A stretch of 64,000 bases of DNA from CAVTWH01 sp963738365 (GCA_963738365.1 CAVTWH010000007.1:1116001-1180000), one strand, 5' to 3'. Counted from the first letter of the stretch, positions 18,501-26,346 are shown. Numbers and translations are program-made. Notes: a model not told the origin generated them from the letters alone.

Positions 18501-18951
18501 CCGGGTCGGCGACGTAGGTCGTGACCAGCTGGTACCCGTGCGCGGCGCTGGTGGCGGTGACGGTGCAGCTCATCCCGGTCGGGTCGGCGGCGACGGTGTA
18601 GGTCGGGTCGCGGGTCTGCAGGTCGGTGAAGGTCGAGCCGTCGGTCACCACGTACTGCAGGGACTTGACGTCGGTGTTGTCGATCGTCGGCTCGTAGACG
18701 TCGGAGAGCACGCCGTCGGCGACCGTGAACCACACCTTCGAGCCGCCGTTGCGCGCCGTACCGACGCAGTCCTTGCGGGCCAGGTCGAAGGAGGACGGTG
18801 CGCCGGGGGCGCCGGGGGCGCCGGGCGCGGCCGGGCCGGCGGCGGCGGCCGGCGCGGCCGCGGTGAGGCCGGCAGCGACCAGGGCGGCGGTGGCCACCAG
18901 CGCGGCGGCGGCGCGGCGCCGTGGCGCGGCGTCCGGGCGGAGCTTCGTCAT
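15547..18951 (-). pseudogene. secreted glucodextranase/glucoamylase-type GH15 enzyme, many frameshifts
   Basis: About 1,130 residues once joined. It has a signal peptide (AAAALVATAALVAAGLTAAA), then a glucodextranase N domain (SSFDLARKDCVGTARNGGSK, VWFTVADGVLSDVYEPTIDN). A GH15 (alpha/alpha)6 region follows (VYFGSYREVFARDLYETFTG, ERWEEQSGYSPSTIAAEIAG). The end has a stalk (PVTLTAPAAGSTV, TVTGTT) and a DOMON-like glucodextranase C domain (DDNGPGTYAYPT, GSFDITRFQVLTKDGVVYLR). It would release glucose from dextran-like or alpha-glucan chains outside the cell. Start is ATG 18951 after GGGAGG. Breaks occur roughly every 100-200 bases, each repaired by one base. Confidence 0.85.
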
Positions 18952-19000
18952 CGAAACCTCCCTGGTACCGCCAGGTCCGCCGACCGGCCGACCCCCGGGA

Positions 19001-19018
19001 AATTGTCACCAGTCAATT
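19001..19018. promoter_or_regulatory. palindromic operator candidate upstream of glucodextranase gene
   Basis: aattgtcaccagtcaatt has AATTG/CAATT arms and further symmetry (GNC..GNC). It is a rare AT-rich island 50 bp upstream of the leftward GH15 start and 86 bp from the rightward oxidoreductase. TTGACC further out on the minus strand may be a -35 box. Confidence 0.45.
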
Positions 19019-19103
19019 ACCTTCGGTCAAGCAGATCGGCGCGCCAGATCGCGACCCCCTGCCCCCCTTGTCCCGGGGCGTCCGGACCGCCAAGATCCGT
19101 CAC

Positions 19104-20057
19104 GTGGAATCGCAGACCCGCGCCCGGCTGGGCATCATCGGACTCGGCGCGATGGGCTCCCAGATGCTCCAGGTCGCCAGCAGCCACCCCGACGTCGAGG
19201 TGCTCCGGGTCGCCGACCCCGACCCGCGGGCACTCGACCGGGCCGGCGAGCGCCACCCGGGCCTGGCCCGTACCGACGACCCCACCGCCCTGGCCGACGA
19301 CCCGCACCTGGACGCGGTCTACATCGCCTCGCCGCCGGCCACCCACGCCGGGTACGCCATCGCCGCGCTCACCGCCGGCCGGCACGTCTTCGCCGAGAAG
19401 CCACTCGCCGTCGACCTGGCCGAGGGCGAGCGGATGGTGGCCGCCGCCGCGGGCAGCGGGCTGGCCAACGCCGTCAACTTCGCCCTCTCCGACCGGGCCG
19501 GGGCGGTCGAGGTGGGTCGGGCGGTCCGCGCCGGCGAGGCCGGGGCAGTCCTCAGCGTGGAGATCCGGCTGGCTTTCCCGCAGTGGCCCCGGGCGTTCCA
19601 GCGCGGCGCCGGCTGGCTGGCCGGCCGGGCGCAGGGCGGCTTCCTGCGCGAAGTGGCCTCGCACTTCGTCTTCCTCACCGACCGGCTGCTCGGCCCGTTG
19701 ACCCCGGTCCGCACCCGGGTCAGCTACGGCGCGACGGCCGAGCAGAGCGCCACCGGCCTGCTGCTGGCCGGGGACACCCCGGTCACCCTGCACGGGGTCA
19801 TCGGCGCGGCGCCGGAGACCTACGAGTGGACGCTGCACGGCACCCGGCGCTCGTACCGGCTGACCGGCTGGGGTGAGCTGTGGACCGGGGACGGGTCGGG
19901 CTGGTCCCTGGTCGACCTGGACGCGCCGAAGGGCAGCGACCACAGCCGGCTGGGCGACTTCGTCCGCGCCACCCGGGGCTGCGCCACCACGCTGGCCGAC
20001 TTCGCCGCCGGCCTGCGCGTGCAGCGGGTGGTCGAGCACTTCCACGCCACCGGCTGA
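19104..20057 (+). CDS. Gfo/Idh/MocA family oxidoreductase
   Basis: A 317-residue NAD(P)-dependent sugar or inositol oxidoreductase homologue. The N-terminal Rossmann fold has LGIIGLGAMGSQMLQVASSH, then LDAVYIASPPATHAGYAIAA and the family hallmark HVFAEKPLAVDLAEGERMVA, whose Lys contributes to catalysis. The C-terminal beta-sheet domain holds GFLREVASHFVFLTDRLLGP with a His in the usual active-site helix. GTG 19104 is chosen because the Rossmann strand begins five codons later; no good SD is present. It is divergent from the glucodextranase gene, which hints at a sugar substrate. The next gene is convergent, with nine bases between stops. Confidence 0.88.
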   Translation: MESQTRARLGIIGLGAMGSQMLQVASSHPDVEVLRVADPDPRALDRAGERHPGLARTDDPTALADDPHLDAVYIASPPATHAGYAIAALTAGRHVFAEKPLAVDLAEGERMVAAAAGSGLANAVNFALSDRAGAVEVGRAVRAGEAGAVLSVEIRLAFPQWPRAFQRGAGWLAGRAQGGFLREVASHFVFLTDRLLGPLTPVRTRVSYGATAEQSATGLLLAGDTPVTLHGVIGAAPETYEWTLHGTRRSYRLTGWGELWTGDGSGWSLVDLDAPKGSDHSRLGDFVRATRGCATTLADFAAGLRVQRVVEHFHATG

Positions 20058-20065
20058 GTCGCCGG

Positions 20066-21284
20066 TCAGCGCCGGCCGCGGAACGTGCGGCGCAGGTCGG
20101 CGACCCAGCCGTCCGGGCAGCTCCCACGGGATGAAGTGCCCGCCCCGCTCGTGCACGGTGAGGTTGACCAGGTTGTACCAGGCGGCCCGGTCGCTGGCCA
20201 GGAAGTGCTCCACCCGGCGCTGCGTGGTCACGCCCGGCGGGTTCTCGTAGCCGACCAGGGTGATCCCGGTGGGCGCCTGGACCACCGGCTGCCGGTCGTG
20301 CGCCGGGGTCCACGGATAGCGGTTGTTGTTGGCGTAGGTGCGGATCGAGGTGCCGATGCTGTTCGTCACCCAGTAGATCATCGCGTGGGTGAGCAGGTCG
20401 TCCCGGGAGAAGACGGACTCGACGTCGCCGTGGTTGTCGCTCCAGGCGATCCAGCGCTCCAGCATCCAGGCCAGCATCCCGGCCGGCGAGTCGGTCAGTC
20501 CGTAGGACAGCGTGGTGGGGCTGAGGACGTGCGCGGCCAGGTGCACGGCGAACCGCTTGTCCAGGGCCAGCACCCGGGCGTGCACCTGCGGCGGCAGCCC
20601 GTCCGGGATCGGCTGGCCGCCGCTGAGGTCCCAGGCCCGGTCGCCGTTGAACAGGGTCAGCTTCTGCCCTGAGCCGATGTGGATGGCCGACACCGCGTCC
20701 GCGTACTTGTGGCCGAGCTGGCCGGTGACCAGCGCGCCGACGTCACAGCCGGCCGCGCCGTAGCGGGCGTGGCCGAGTACCCCGGTCATCAGCGTGTGCC
20801 ACAGGTCGGCGACCTTCCAGAAGTTCAGGTCCGGATCTGCCGGCAGTGGGGTGGAGAAGCCGAAGCCGGGGAAGGACGGCACGATCACGTCGAACGCCTC
20901 CGCCGGGTCGCCGCCGTAGGCGCCCGGGTCGGCCAGCGGGTCGATCACCTTGGCCCAGTGCCAGAACGTCCACGGCCAGCCGTGGGTGAGGATCAGCGGG
21001 GTGGGCGCCGGCCCCACCCCGGGCCGGTGCAGGAAGTGCACCGGTACGCCGTCGACCTCGACCCGGTAGTGCCGGTAGGCGTTCAGCGCCGCCTCGGCGG
21101 CGCGCCAGTCGTAGCCGTCCCGCCAGTACTCCACCAGCGGCTGCAGGAAGCGGCGCGGCACGCCGTAGTACCCGTCGTCGTTGCCGACGTCGTCCGGCCA
21201 GCGGGTCAGCTCCAGCCGCCGGCGCAGGTCGGTGAGGACCCCGTCCGGGACGTCGATCCGGTACGGCTCCGGTGCGCTGTGCAT
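20066..21284 (-). CDS. epoxide hydrolase (EHN-type alpha/beta hydrolase), one frameshift near the C-terminus
   Basis: About 405 residues. The epoxide-hydrolase N-terminal domain starts at once (PYRIDVPDGVLTDLRRRLEL, TRWPDD). The hydrolase core shows LILTHGWPWTFWHWAKVIDP (HGWP oxyanion motif), VIVPSFPGFGFSTPL, and YGAAGCDVGALVTGQLG with the nucleophile Asp in CDVG. RGGHFIPWE holds the catalytic His. The frame breaks near 20120 at a run of C/G; removing one base restores WVADLRRTFRGRR and a stop at 20066. Relatives act on juvenile-hormone-like or other bulky epoxides. ATG 21284 matches the family start. Confidence 0.88.
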
Positions 21285-21372
21285 GCCCGCCTCCCGCGAC
21301 TGCCCCGCCGCCGGAGGCGGCGCCCACGTCACACCCCGCAGCGGCACTCTCCCCGGGGCCCGGCCCGATCCT

Positions 21373-21546
21373 ATGCGGCGCCACCACCGGCTCGCCGCCA
21401 CGCGACCGGTCGGCCCACGGCCACCGCGATATGCGGCGCCACCCCCGGCTCGCGCCCGCGCGCCCGGTCGGCCCACGGCCACCGCGATATGCGGCGCCAC
21501 CACCGGCTCGCCCCCGCGCGCCCGGTCGGCCCACGGCCACGGCGAC
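21373..21546. repeat. three tandem 58-bp repeats
   Basis: Units at 21373-21430, 21431-21488 and 21489-21546 each begin atgcggcgccac and are joined with no spacer. The second and third differ from the first at a handful of positions, mostly C/G changes around base 25-35. They are not in a credible reading frame. Confidence 0.95.
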
Positions 21547-21597
21547 CGGGCGCTGTCGGGGGACCGGCCGCCACCGCTAAATTCAGGCACCCCGGCC

Positions 21598-21624
21598 GGG
21601 AACCTTTCACCCGCCGCCGGTGTA
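21598..21624 (+). promoter_or_regulatory. ECF-type promoter of the sigma gene
   Basis: GGGAACC (21598-21604), a 16-base spacer, and TGTA (21621-21624). The same arrangement recurs at 22931-22957, so the sigma factor probably recognises both and regulates itself. Transcription would begin near 21630, almost on the GTG at 21631. Confidence 0.75.
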
Positions 21625-21630
21625 GGTGCG

Positions 21631-22203
21631 GTGGGGAAGGGAGCGGCTACGGACGACGCCGAGGTGGTGGCCCGGGTGCTGGCCGGCGAGCGGGACACCT
21701 TCGCGGTCCTGGTCGCCCGCTACGGCGCGCTCTGCCGGCGCACCGCGCTGCTGTGCGGCGCCGGGCCGGACGTCGACGACGTGGTGCAGGAGGCGTTCGT
21801 CGCGGCGTACCAGGCGCTGCCCAGGTTCCGAACGGCGCAGCCGCTGCGCCCCTGGCTGCTGCGCATCGTGGTGAACCGGGCCCGCAACGCGGTCCGCGCC
21901 CGGCAGCGCTCCCGCGCCCTGGTCGACCGGGTCGGCTACACCGACCTGCTCGGCGACGAGCCGGTGGCCGGTGCGCTGACCGGGGAGCGGCGCGCCGCGC
22001 TGGTCGCCGCGCTGGGCCGGCTGCGCCCCACCGACCGGGAGATCCTCGCCCTGCGCTACCTGCTGGACCTCTCCGAGCAGGAGACCGGCGCGGCGCTGGG
22101 CCTGGTCCGGGGCACGGTGAAGTCGCGCACCGCCCGGGCGCTGCGCCGGCTGCGGGACGTCCTGGACGCCGAGCGGGTGGGAGTGGGGGCGGGCGATGAC
22201 TGA
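21631..22203 (+). CDS. ECF-family RNA polymerase sigma factor
   Basis: A 190-residue sigma factor. Region 2 is VVARVLAGERDTFAVLVARY and VDDVVQEAFVAAYQALPRFR with RPWLLRIVVNRARNAVRAR; region 4 is RLRPTDREILALRYLLDLSE and the helix-turn-helix ETGAALGLVRGTVKSRTARA. Two starts are possible: GTG 21631, which would be leaderless given the promoter just upstream, or GTG 21664/21667 within EVVAR. An AAGGGAG at 21637-21643 lacks a correctly placed start. The stop overlaps the anti-sigma-like gene by eight bases. Shared promoter motifs suggest autoregulation. Confidence 0.88.
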   Translation: MGKGAATDDAEVVARVLAGERDTFAVLVARYGALCRRTALLCGAGPDVDDVVQEAFVAAYQALPRFRTAQPLRPWLLRIVVNRARNAVRARQRSRALVDRVGYTDLLGDEPVAGALTGERRAALVAALGRLRPTDREILALRYLLDLSEQETGAALGLVRGTVKSRTARALRRLRDVLDAERVGVGAGDD

Positions 22204-22930
22204 GCACCCGGACCGCCCCGACCGTCTCCCCGAGGAGCTGCGCGAGCTGGGTCGGACGCTGCCCGCGCCGCTGCCGGCGGACCTGACCGGGCGGGTGATG
22301 GCCGGGATCGCCGGCCTGCCGCCGCACCGGCGCCGCTGGGGTCGCTGGCGTCGCCGGCTCGCCGCCCTGCTGGCCCTGCTGCTGGCCGCCGTCGCCACGG
22401 TGGCGCTGGCCACGCCGGTACGCGCGGCGATCGGCCGAGCGCTCGGCTTCGGCGGGGTACGCGTGCACGAGCAGGCGGGGCCGAGTCCGCGTCCCGGCGC
22501 CACCCTCCCCGGCGAGTACGCCACCGACCTGGCCGACGCGGCCCGGGTGGTCGGCTTCCCGGTCCGGGTACCGTCGGCGCTCGGCGCCCCGGACCGGGTG
22601 ACGGTCGCCGACGGCCGGGTGGTGTCGCTGTTCTGGTCCCGGCCGGACGGCCCGGTGCGGCTCGACGAGTTCGCCGGTGACCTCGGCCCCTACTGGGAGA
22701 AGTACACGGCCCACGGCGCCGCCCGGGCAGTGACGCTGAACGGGCACGAGGCGCTCTGGTTCGCCGAGCCGGTGACCCTGGTGTACGTGGCCGCCGACGG
22801 TACCGAGCTGACCGACACCGCCCGGGAGACCACCGCCACCCTGCTCTGGCGGGACAGCCCGGTGACGCTGCGCCTGGACGGCGTCCGGGCGCTCGACGAG
22901 GCGCTCGCGGTGGCCGCCACCGCCCGTTGA
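22196..22930 (+). CDS. membrane-anchored anti-sigma-like protein
   Basis: A 244-residue protein with one membrane span. Residues 1-48 are cytoplasmic and charged (RLPEELRELGRTLPAPLPAD), positioned to bind the sigma factor. Residues about 58-76 are the span (LAALLALLLAAVATVALAT). The remainder is an extracellular beta-rich domain (YATDLADAARVVGFPVRVPS, VVSLFWSRPDG) resembling DUF4367-like sensor domains. No zinc HxxxCxxC motif is present, so it is not a ZAS-type anti-sigma factor. The eight-base overlap with the sigma gene implies coupled translation. The anti-sigma role is inferred from topology and position. Confidence 0.75.
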   Translation: MTEHPDRPDRLPEELRELGRTLPAPLPADLTGRVMAGIAGLPPHRRRWGRWRRRLAALLALLLAAVATVALATPVRAAIGRALGFGGVRVHEQAGPSPRPGATLPGEYATDLADAARVVGFPVRVPSALGAPDRVTVADGRVVSLFWSRPDGPVRLDEFAGDLGPYWEKYTAHGAARAVTLNGHEALWFAEPVTLVYVAADGTELTDTARETTATLLWRDSPVTLRLDGVRALDEALAVAATAR

Positions 22931-22957
22931 GGGAACCCGACCGCCCGCGCCGGTGTA
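22931..22957 (+). promoter_or_regulatory. second copy of the ECF-type promoter
   Basis: GGGAACC (22931-22937), 16-base spacer, TGTA (22954-22957), identical in both elements and spacing to the sigma-gene promoter at 21598. It lies one base after the stop of the anti-sigma-like gene and about 30 bp before the next start. Confidence 0.78.
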
Positions 22958-22988
22958 TCTGTGCCGGACGACGATGAGGGGAGTACAC

Positions 22989-23735
22989 ATGCGACGGTGG
23001 CGTGCGGTGGTGGTCGGTGCGCTGGCCGGGCTGCTGGTCCTGGCGGGCGCGGAGCCGGCGCTGGCGAAGGGGCCGGACCAGGTGACGATCAGCGGGCCCG
23101 GGCTGGCCCGGCCGATCGTGCTGGGCGGCGACAGCGAGTCGGGCGGCGATCAACTGGGCCAGCTGGCTGACGGGACCGGCGTGTTCGACGCGGTGGTGAT
23201 CGGCGCCGGGGCGGTCCCGCTGGACCCGTCGCCGCCAGCGGGGCCGCTCGGCGCGGCGTACCGGCTGGACTTCCGGGTGCCCAACGCGAGCGTGCAGCCC
23301 GACGTGGTGCGCCAGGACCTGTACCCGTCGGCGCCCGGTGGCCCGGTGGTGTACACGCCGCCGGGGCAGTCGGCGTTCGGGGTGACCACCCGGGGCGGCT
23401 GGCGCGTCGCGCCGGCCGGCTTCGCGGCGCTCCTGGACAGCATCGGCGTACCCCGGGCGGGGGTCACCGGCGCGGCCGACGTCGCCGGTTCCGCCCCGGC
23501 GGCGGCCGCGCGGGCGACGGGCACCGGCGGGCGCTGGCGGTGGGCGGCGGGCGCGCTGGCTGTCGTCGTCGCGGTGTTCACCCTCGCCCTCCTGGCCCGC
23601 CGCCGGGCGGTCCGCACCGCCGCGACGGACCCACCCCACCCGGCTCCCGCGGAGGTGGATCGACCGGATGCGGAGCCGGTGGCGCCGGCGCTGTCCGTGG
23701 CCGGCGCACTGCCACGCGTCTCCGACGCGGGCTGA
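22989..23735 (+). CDS. secreted, membrane-anchored protein of unknown function, likely ECF target
   Basis: A 248-residue protein. ATG 22989 follows AGGGGAG by five bases; a signal peptide (MRRWRAVVVGALAGLLVLAG, cleavage after ALA) comes first. The exported part, with GPDQVTISGPGLARPIVLGG, VVRQDLYPSAPGGPVVYTPP and GWRVAPAGFAALLDSIGVP, has no Cys and no enzyme motif I recognise. A C-terminal span (WAAGALAVVVAVFTLALLAR) and short basic tail anchor it. It has its own copy of the ECF promoter directly upstream, so it is a probable regulon member and may report on or repair an envelope stress. Function unknown. Confidence 0.8.
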   Translation: MRRWRAVVVGALAGLLVLAGAEPALAKGPDQVTISGPGLARPIVLGGDSESGGDQLGQLADGTGVFDAVVIGAGAVPLDPSPPAGPLGAAYRLDFRVPNASVQPDVVRQDLYPSAPGGPVVYTPPGQSAFGVTTRGGWRVAPAGFAALLDSIGVPRAGVTGAADVAGSAPAAAARATGTGGRWRWAAGALAVVVAVFTLALLARRRAVRTAATDPPHPAPAEVDRPDAEPVAPALSVAGALPRVSDAG

Positions 23736-23747
23736 CGGCGGGCCGGC

Positions 23748-23771
23748 GCCGGGCGACTCGGGGCGCCCGGC
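23748..23771. terminator. hairpin after the ECF module
   Basis: gccgggcg (23748-23755) pairs with cgcccggc (23764-23771) across an 8-nt loop, 12 bases after the stop of the secreted-protein gene. Confidence 0.6.
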
Positions 23772-23872
23772 TGCCGGCGCGCCGCCACCCGGCGGCAGCG
23801 GGTGGGCATATACGGCCGTCACTGGCAGGGCAGAATCGGGCGGAGCACTCACCGACAGACGGGAGCTTCACC

Positions 23873-24651
23873 GTGGTACGTCCCCGCGCCCTCGCGGCCG
23901 CCCTGGCCAGCGCCGTCGCCACCGCGACAGCGGTACTGGCGCTGGCCTCCCCGGCGTCAGCCGTGGCCGACGGGGTACCGGCGCAGCCCGGCCAGTACCG
24001 GTTCAACGTCAAGCTGGTGTTCACCGACATCCCCCGCCCGGACGGCAGCCACTACAACAGCGGCTGCACCGGCGCCCTGATCGCGCCGCGGTGGATCATC
24101 GCGGCCGGGCACTGCTTCCACGACGTGGCCCGCAACCCGGTCAGCGGACCCGTGCCCTACTCCAGCGTCGCCGTGGTGGGCGGGGTGGACGACGCCGACC
24201 CGGCCCGCCAGGTGGTGACCGTGCTGGCCGACTACCAGTCGCCGGCCAACGACATCGCGATCGCCGAACTGGCCGCGCCGGTCCGCGGGATCCGCCCGCT
24301 GGCGCTGCCCCGGCACGCCCCGACGGTGGGGGAGGTGCTGCGCATCACCGGCTGGGGGGCGCAGGACAGCGTCGACCCGGCGCCGGCCACGCACCTGCGT
24401 ACCGGTCAGGTGACGGTGGCCGAGGTGCAGGCGGCGTACCTGGGCGTGGTCGGGTACCGGCCGCTGCCGACCACCAGCGCCTGCCTCTACGACTCCGGGC
24501 GCCCTACTTCGCCGAGCCCCGGCACGGGCAGCCGTACCTGGTGTCGGTGGAGAGCGACGGGCCGGACTGCCCGCACGACCAGGTGGAGACCACCGCCCGG
24601 GTGGACGTGGTGACCGACTGGATCCGAACCACCATCGGCGCGCACCACTGA
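23873..24651 (+). CDS. secreted trypsin-like serine protease, one frameshift at the active-site serine
   Basis: About 259 residues. GTG 23873 follows GGGAG by seven bases; the signal peptide ends at SPASA. Catalytic residues are visible: His in WIIAAGHCF, Asp in NDIAIAEL. The Ser motif is split: the frame reads LYDSG and then breaks near 24500. Adding one G to a GGG run gives DSGAPYFAEPRHGQPYLVSV and the normal C-terminal helix VDVVTDWIRTTI. A deletion at exactly the catalytic Ser would abolish activity, but the rest of the fold is intact, so a homopolymer miscall is likely. It lies just downstream of the ECF module but behind a terminator. Confidence 0.87.
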
Positions 24652-24670
24652 GCCAGGTCGACGCGGACGA

Positions 24671-24691
24671 CCCGGCGGTCACGCCGCCGGG
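24671..24691. terminator. bidirectional hairpin between trypsin and STAS genes
   Basis: cccggcgg (24671-24678) and ccgccggg (24684-24691) with a 5-nt loop, located between the two convergent stop codons. Confidence 0.65.
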
Positions 24692-24699
24692 AACCGGCG

Positions 24700-25032
24700 T
24701 CAGTCCGTGGCGACCGGGGAGCCGGTCAGCAGGGTGAGCGTGCCGGTGATGGCGAACAGCCGCTCCACCCGGGGCGGGATCTCCACCACCCGCAGCTGCT
24801 GTCCCGCCGCCGTGGCCCGGTTGTACGCGGCCATCAGCGCGCCCAGCGCCGTGGAGTCGACGAACTCGGTCCGGGACAGGTCGACCAGCACCGTGCCGAC
24901 ACCGTCGGCGCTGAGCGCTTCGTCGAGCCTGGCCCGCATCTGGTCGGCCACCTCGACGTCGAGCTCGCCGCCGAAGCTGACGGTCGCCGTGTCGCCGGTG
25001 ACCCGCACCGCGGACGCAACCTCCTCGACCAT
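24700..25032 (-). CDS. STAS-domain anti-sigma factor antagonist
   Basis: A 110-residue single-domain protein of the SpoIIAA/RsbV type. VSFGGELDVEVADQMRARLD forms the first strand and helix. VLVDLSRTEFVDSTALGALM is the signature, with the phosphorylatable Ser in DSTALG. These proteins release a sigma factor by binding its RsbW-type anti-sigma kinase when unphosphorylated. No partner kinase is encoded nearby. ATG 25032 follows AAGGGGAAC; its promoter region is shared with the divergent methyltransferase gene and includes a CGTTAC/GTAACG inverted repeat. Confidence 0.92.
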   Translation of the reverse strand: MVEEVASAVRVTGDTATVSFGGELDVEVADQMRARLDEALSADGVGTVLVDLSRTEFVDSTALGALMAAYNRATAAGQQLRVVEIPPRVERLFAITGTLTLLTGSPVATD

Positions 25033-25070
25033 GACAGTTCCCCTTCCGCCCCTGGGCGTGCCCGCCCGAT

Positions 25071-25089
25071 CGTTACCCTGCCAGTAACG
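25071..25089. promoter_or_regulatory. inverted repeat in a divergent promoter region
   Basis: CGTTAC (25071-25076) and GTAACG (25084-25089) flank a 7-base centre, between the divergent STAS and methyltransferase genes. Possible operator; regulator unknown. Confidence 0.4.
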
Positions 25090-25123
25090 CGACGAATCCG
25101 CGCGCTGAACGGGCCGACCGGTG

Positions 25124-25762
25124 ATGATCACAGGCGTGGAGTTGCGCCGTGGTCCGGTACCGGGAGTGCCGCAGATCGAGCTGTATCAGGCAGATCCGAC
25201 GGTCGGGCTGTGGGACGAGGCCGGTGGCGGGTACCGCAGCGACTCGCCGCCGCCGTTCTGGGCGTTCGCCTGGGCCGGCGGGCAGGCGCTGGCCCGCTGG
25301 CTGCTGGCGCACCCACAGGCGGTGGCCGGCGCCCGGGTGCTCGACGTCGGCACCGGCTCCGGCCTGGTCGCGGTGGCGGCGGCCCGGGCCGGCGCGGCGT
25401 CGGTGCGGGCGGTGGACAGCGACCCGGCGGCCCTGGCCGCGCTGGCCCGCAACGCCGCCGCCAACGCGGTCACCGTGGACGCGCGCCTGGGCGACGGGTT
25501 CGGCACGCCGCTGGTCGGGCTCGACGTGATCCTCGCCGGGGACGCCGCCTACACCGCGACGGTCACCGCCGCCCTGCTGCGGCTGGCCGGCCGGGCCGAC
25601 CGGGCCGGCGTGCGGGTGCTGGTGGGCGACGCGGACCGCGGCTTCCTGCCGCAACGCTCCTTTGTGGAGCTGTGTCGGTACGAAATTCCCACGCCGGTCA
25701 CGCTCGAAGGTGTCCCGAGCCGCCCGGCGACCGTCTGGCGCTACCGCCGGCCGGACCGGTAG
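25124..25762 (+). CDS. class I SAM-dependent methyltransferase (ETFB/PrmA-like)
   Basis: A 212-residue protein. PPPFWAFAWAGGQALARWLL precedes the SAM-binding motif I GARVLDVGTGSGLVAVAAAR. VRAVDSDPAALAALARNAAA is the acidic motif II, and LDVILAGDAAYTATVTAALL the post-motif (usually GD/YE). This arrangement is that of the ETF-beta lysine methyltransferase/L11 methyltransferase-like group. The target protein is unknown. Alternative starts are GTG 25121 and GTG 25136; no clear SD distinguishes them. Confidence 0.85.
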   Translation: MITGVELRRGPVPGVPQIELYQADPTVGLWDEAGGGYRSDSPPPFWAFAWAGGQALARWLLAHPQAVAGARVLDVGTGSGLVAVAAARAGAASVRAVDSDPAALAALARNAAANAVTVDARLGDGFGTPLVGLDVILAGDAAYTATVTAALLRLAGRADRAGVRVLVGDADRGFLPQRSFVELCRYEIPTPVTLEGVPSRPATVWRYRRPDR

Positions 25763-25771
25763 CCGCTGCGC

Positions 25772-26242
25772 TCAGCCGGCCCGCCGCCGCGCAGGCAGCT
25801 GGAGGAGTACGCCGATGCCGGCCAGCGCGAAGCCCACCGCGAGCGTCGTCCAGCCCAGCCAGCCCGGGGTCGCCTCGACCGCGGTACCGCCGTGCACCCG
25901 GATGGCCACCGTGGGGGTCTTCGGCGCGCCGCCGTTGAAGCCCACCGTCGCGGTGTGCGTACCGGTGCTGTCGTCCCAGGTCATCACGCAGTCGGTGGTG
26001 GTGCTGCGGTGCCGCTGGCTGCCGGTGCCGCTGGTGCTGGTATGGCTCTGGCAGGACTGCGGGGTGGCCTGCACCAGCGGCCAGCGCTGGCTGGCCAGCA
26101 GCACTCCGCCGATCACCAGGGCGAGCAGGCCGATGAGGCCGAGCAGCACGCCGGCGAGGCGGACGAACAGACGGCGGTAGCGGGACGCCCGCGCCAGGGC
26201 GGCCGGCGCGGGGGCGGCGTACGGATCGGTCACAGCCGGCAC
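25772..26242 (-). CDS. small membrane protein of unknown function (DUF3592-like topology)
   Basis: A 156-residue protein with two membrane spans (LAGVLLGLIGLLALVIGGVL near residues 30-50 and LAVGFALAGIGVLLQL near 133-150). They flank an extracellular domain with two Cys (SCQSH, TDCVMTW) and many Ser/Thr residues. The layout, including a T-rich strand region before the second span, resembles DUF3592 proteins, but identity is unproven. GTG 26233 is an alternative start. The gene is convergent with the methyltransferase, with ten bases between stops. Confidence 0.65.
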   Translation of the reverse strand: MPAVTDPYAAPAPAALARASRYRRLFVRLAGVLLGLIGLLALVIGGVLLASQRWPLVQATPQSCQSHTSTSGTGSQRHRSTTTDCVMTWDDSTGTHTATVGFNGGAPKTPTVAIRVHGGTAVEATPGWLGWTTLAVGFALAGIGVLLQLPARRRAG

Positions 26243-26319
26243 GCTACGGGCGCGCTGCCCGGGCCGGCATGGCCCGTCCGTGGGACGCCGATACGCCGTT
26301 CGGCGGGGAGTTGACGGGA

Positions 26320-26333
26320 CACGAACGTTCGTG
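26320..26333. promoter_or_regulatory. perfect 14-bp palindrome, TetR-type operator
   Basis: CACGAACGTTCGTG, three bases after a TTGACG(-35)-GGA stretch and 14 bp before the TetR start. A 12-of-14 match recurs at 26976-26989 inside the first codons of the hydrolase gene. Confidence 0.75.
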
Positions 26334-26346
26334 CTTTTCTAAGCGG

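Larger units (their letters stand above)
21285..21630. other. intergenic region between divergent epoxide hydrolase and ECF sigma genes
   Basis: 346 bp with no gene. It holds three tandem 58-bp repeats (21373-21546) and, at its right end, the ECF-type promoter at 21598-21624. The left 85 bp show nothing recognisable beyond a probable promoter for the hydrolase. Confidence 0.8.

Noticed and set aside
19017..20065. Leftward frame continuing past the epoxide hydrolase through the oxidoreductase gene
   Set aside because: Arises from the frameshift near 20120; the true stop is at 20066 and the remainder is antisense to a clear Gfo/Idh/MocA gene.
21373..21546. CRISPR array
   Set aside because: Repeats are adjacent with no spacers, only three copies, and there are no cas genes.
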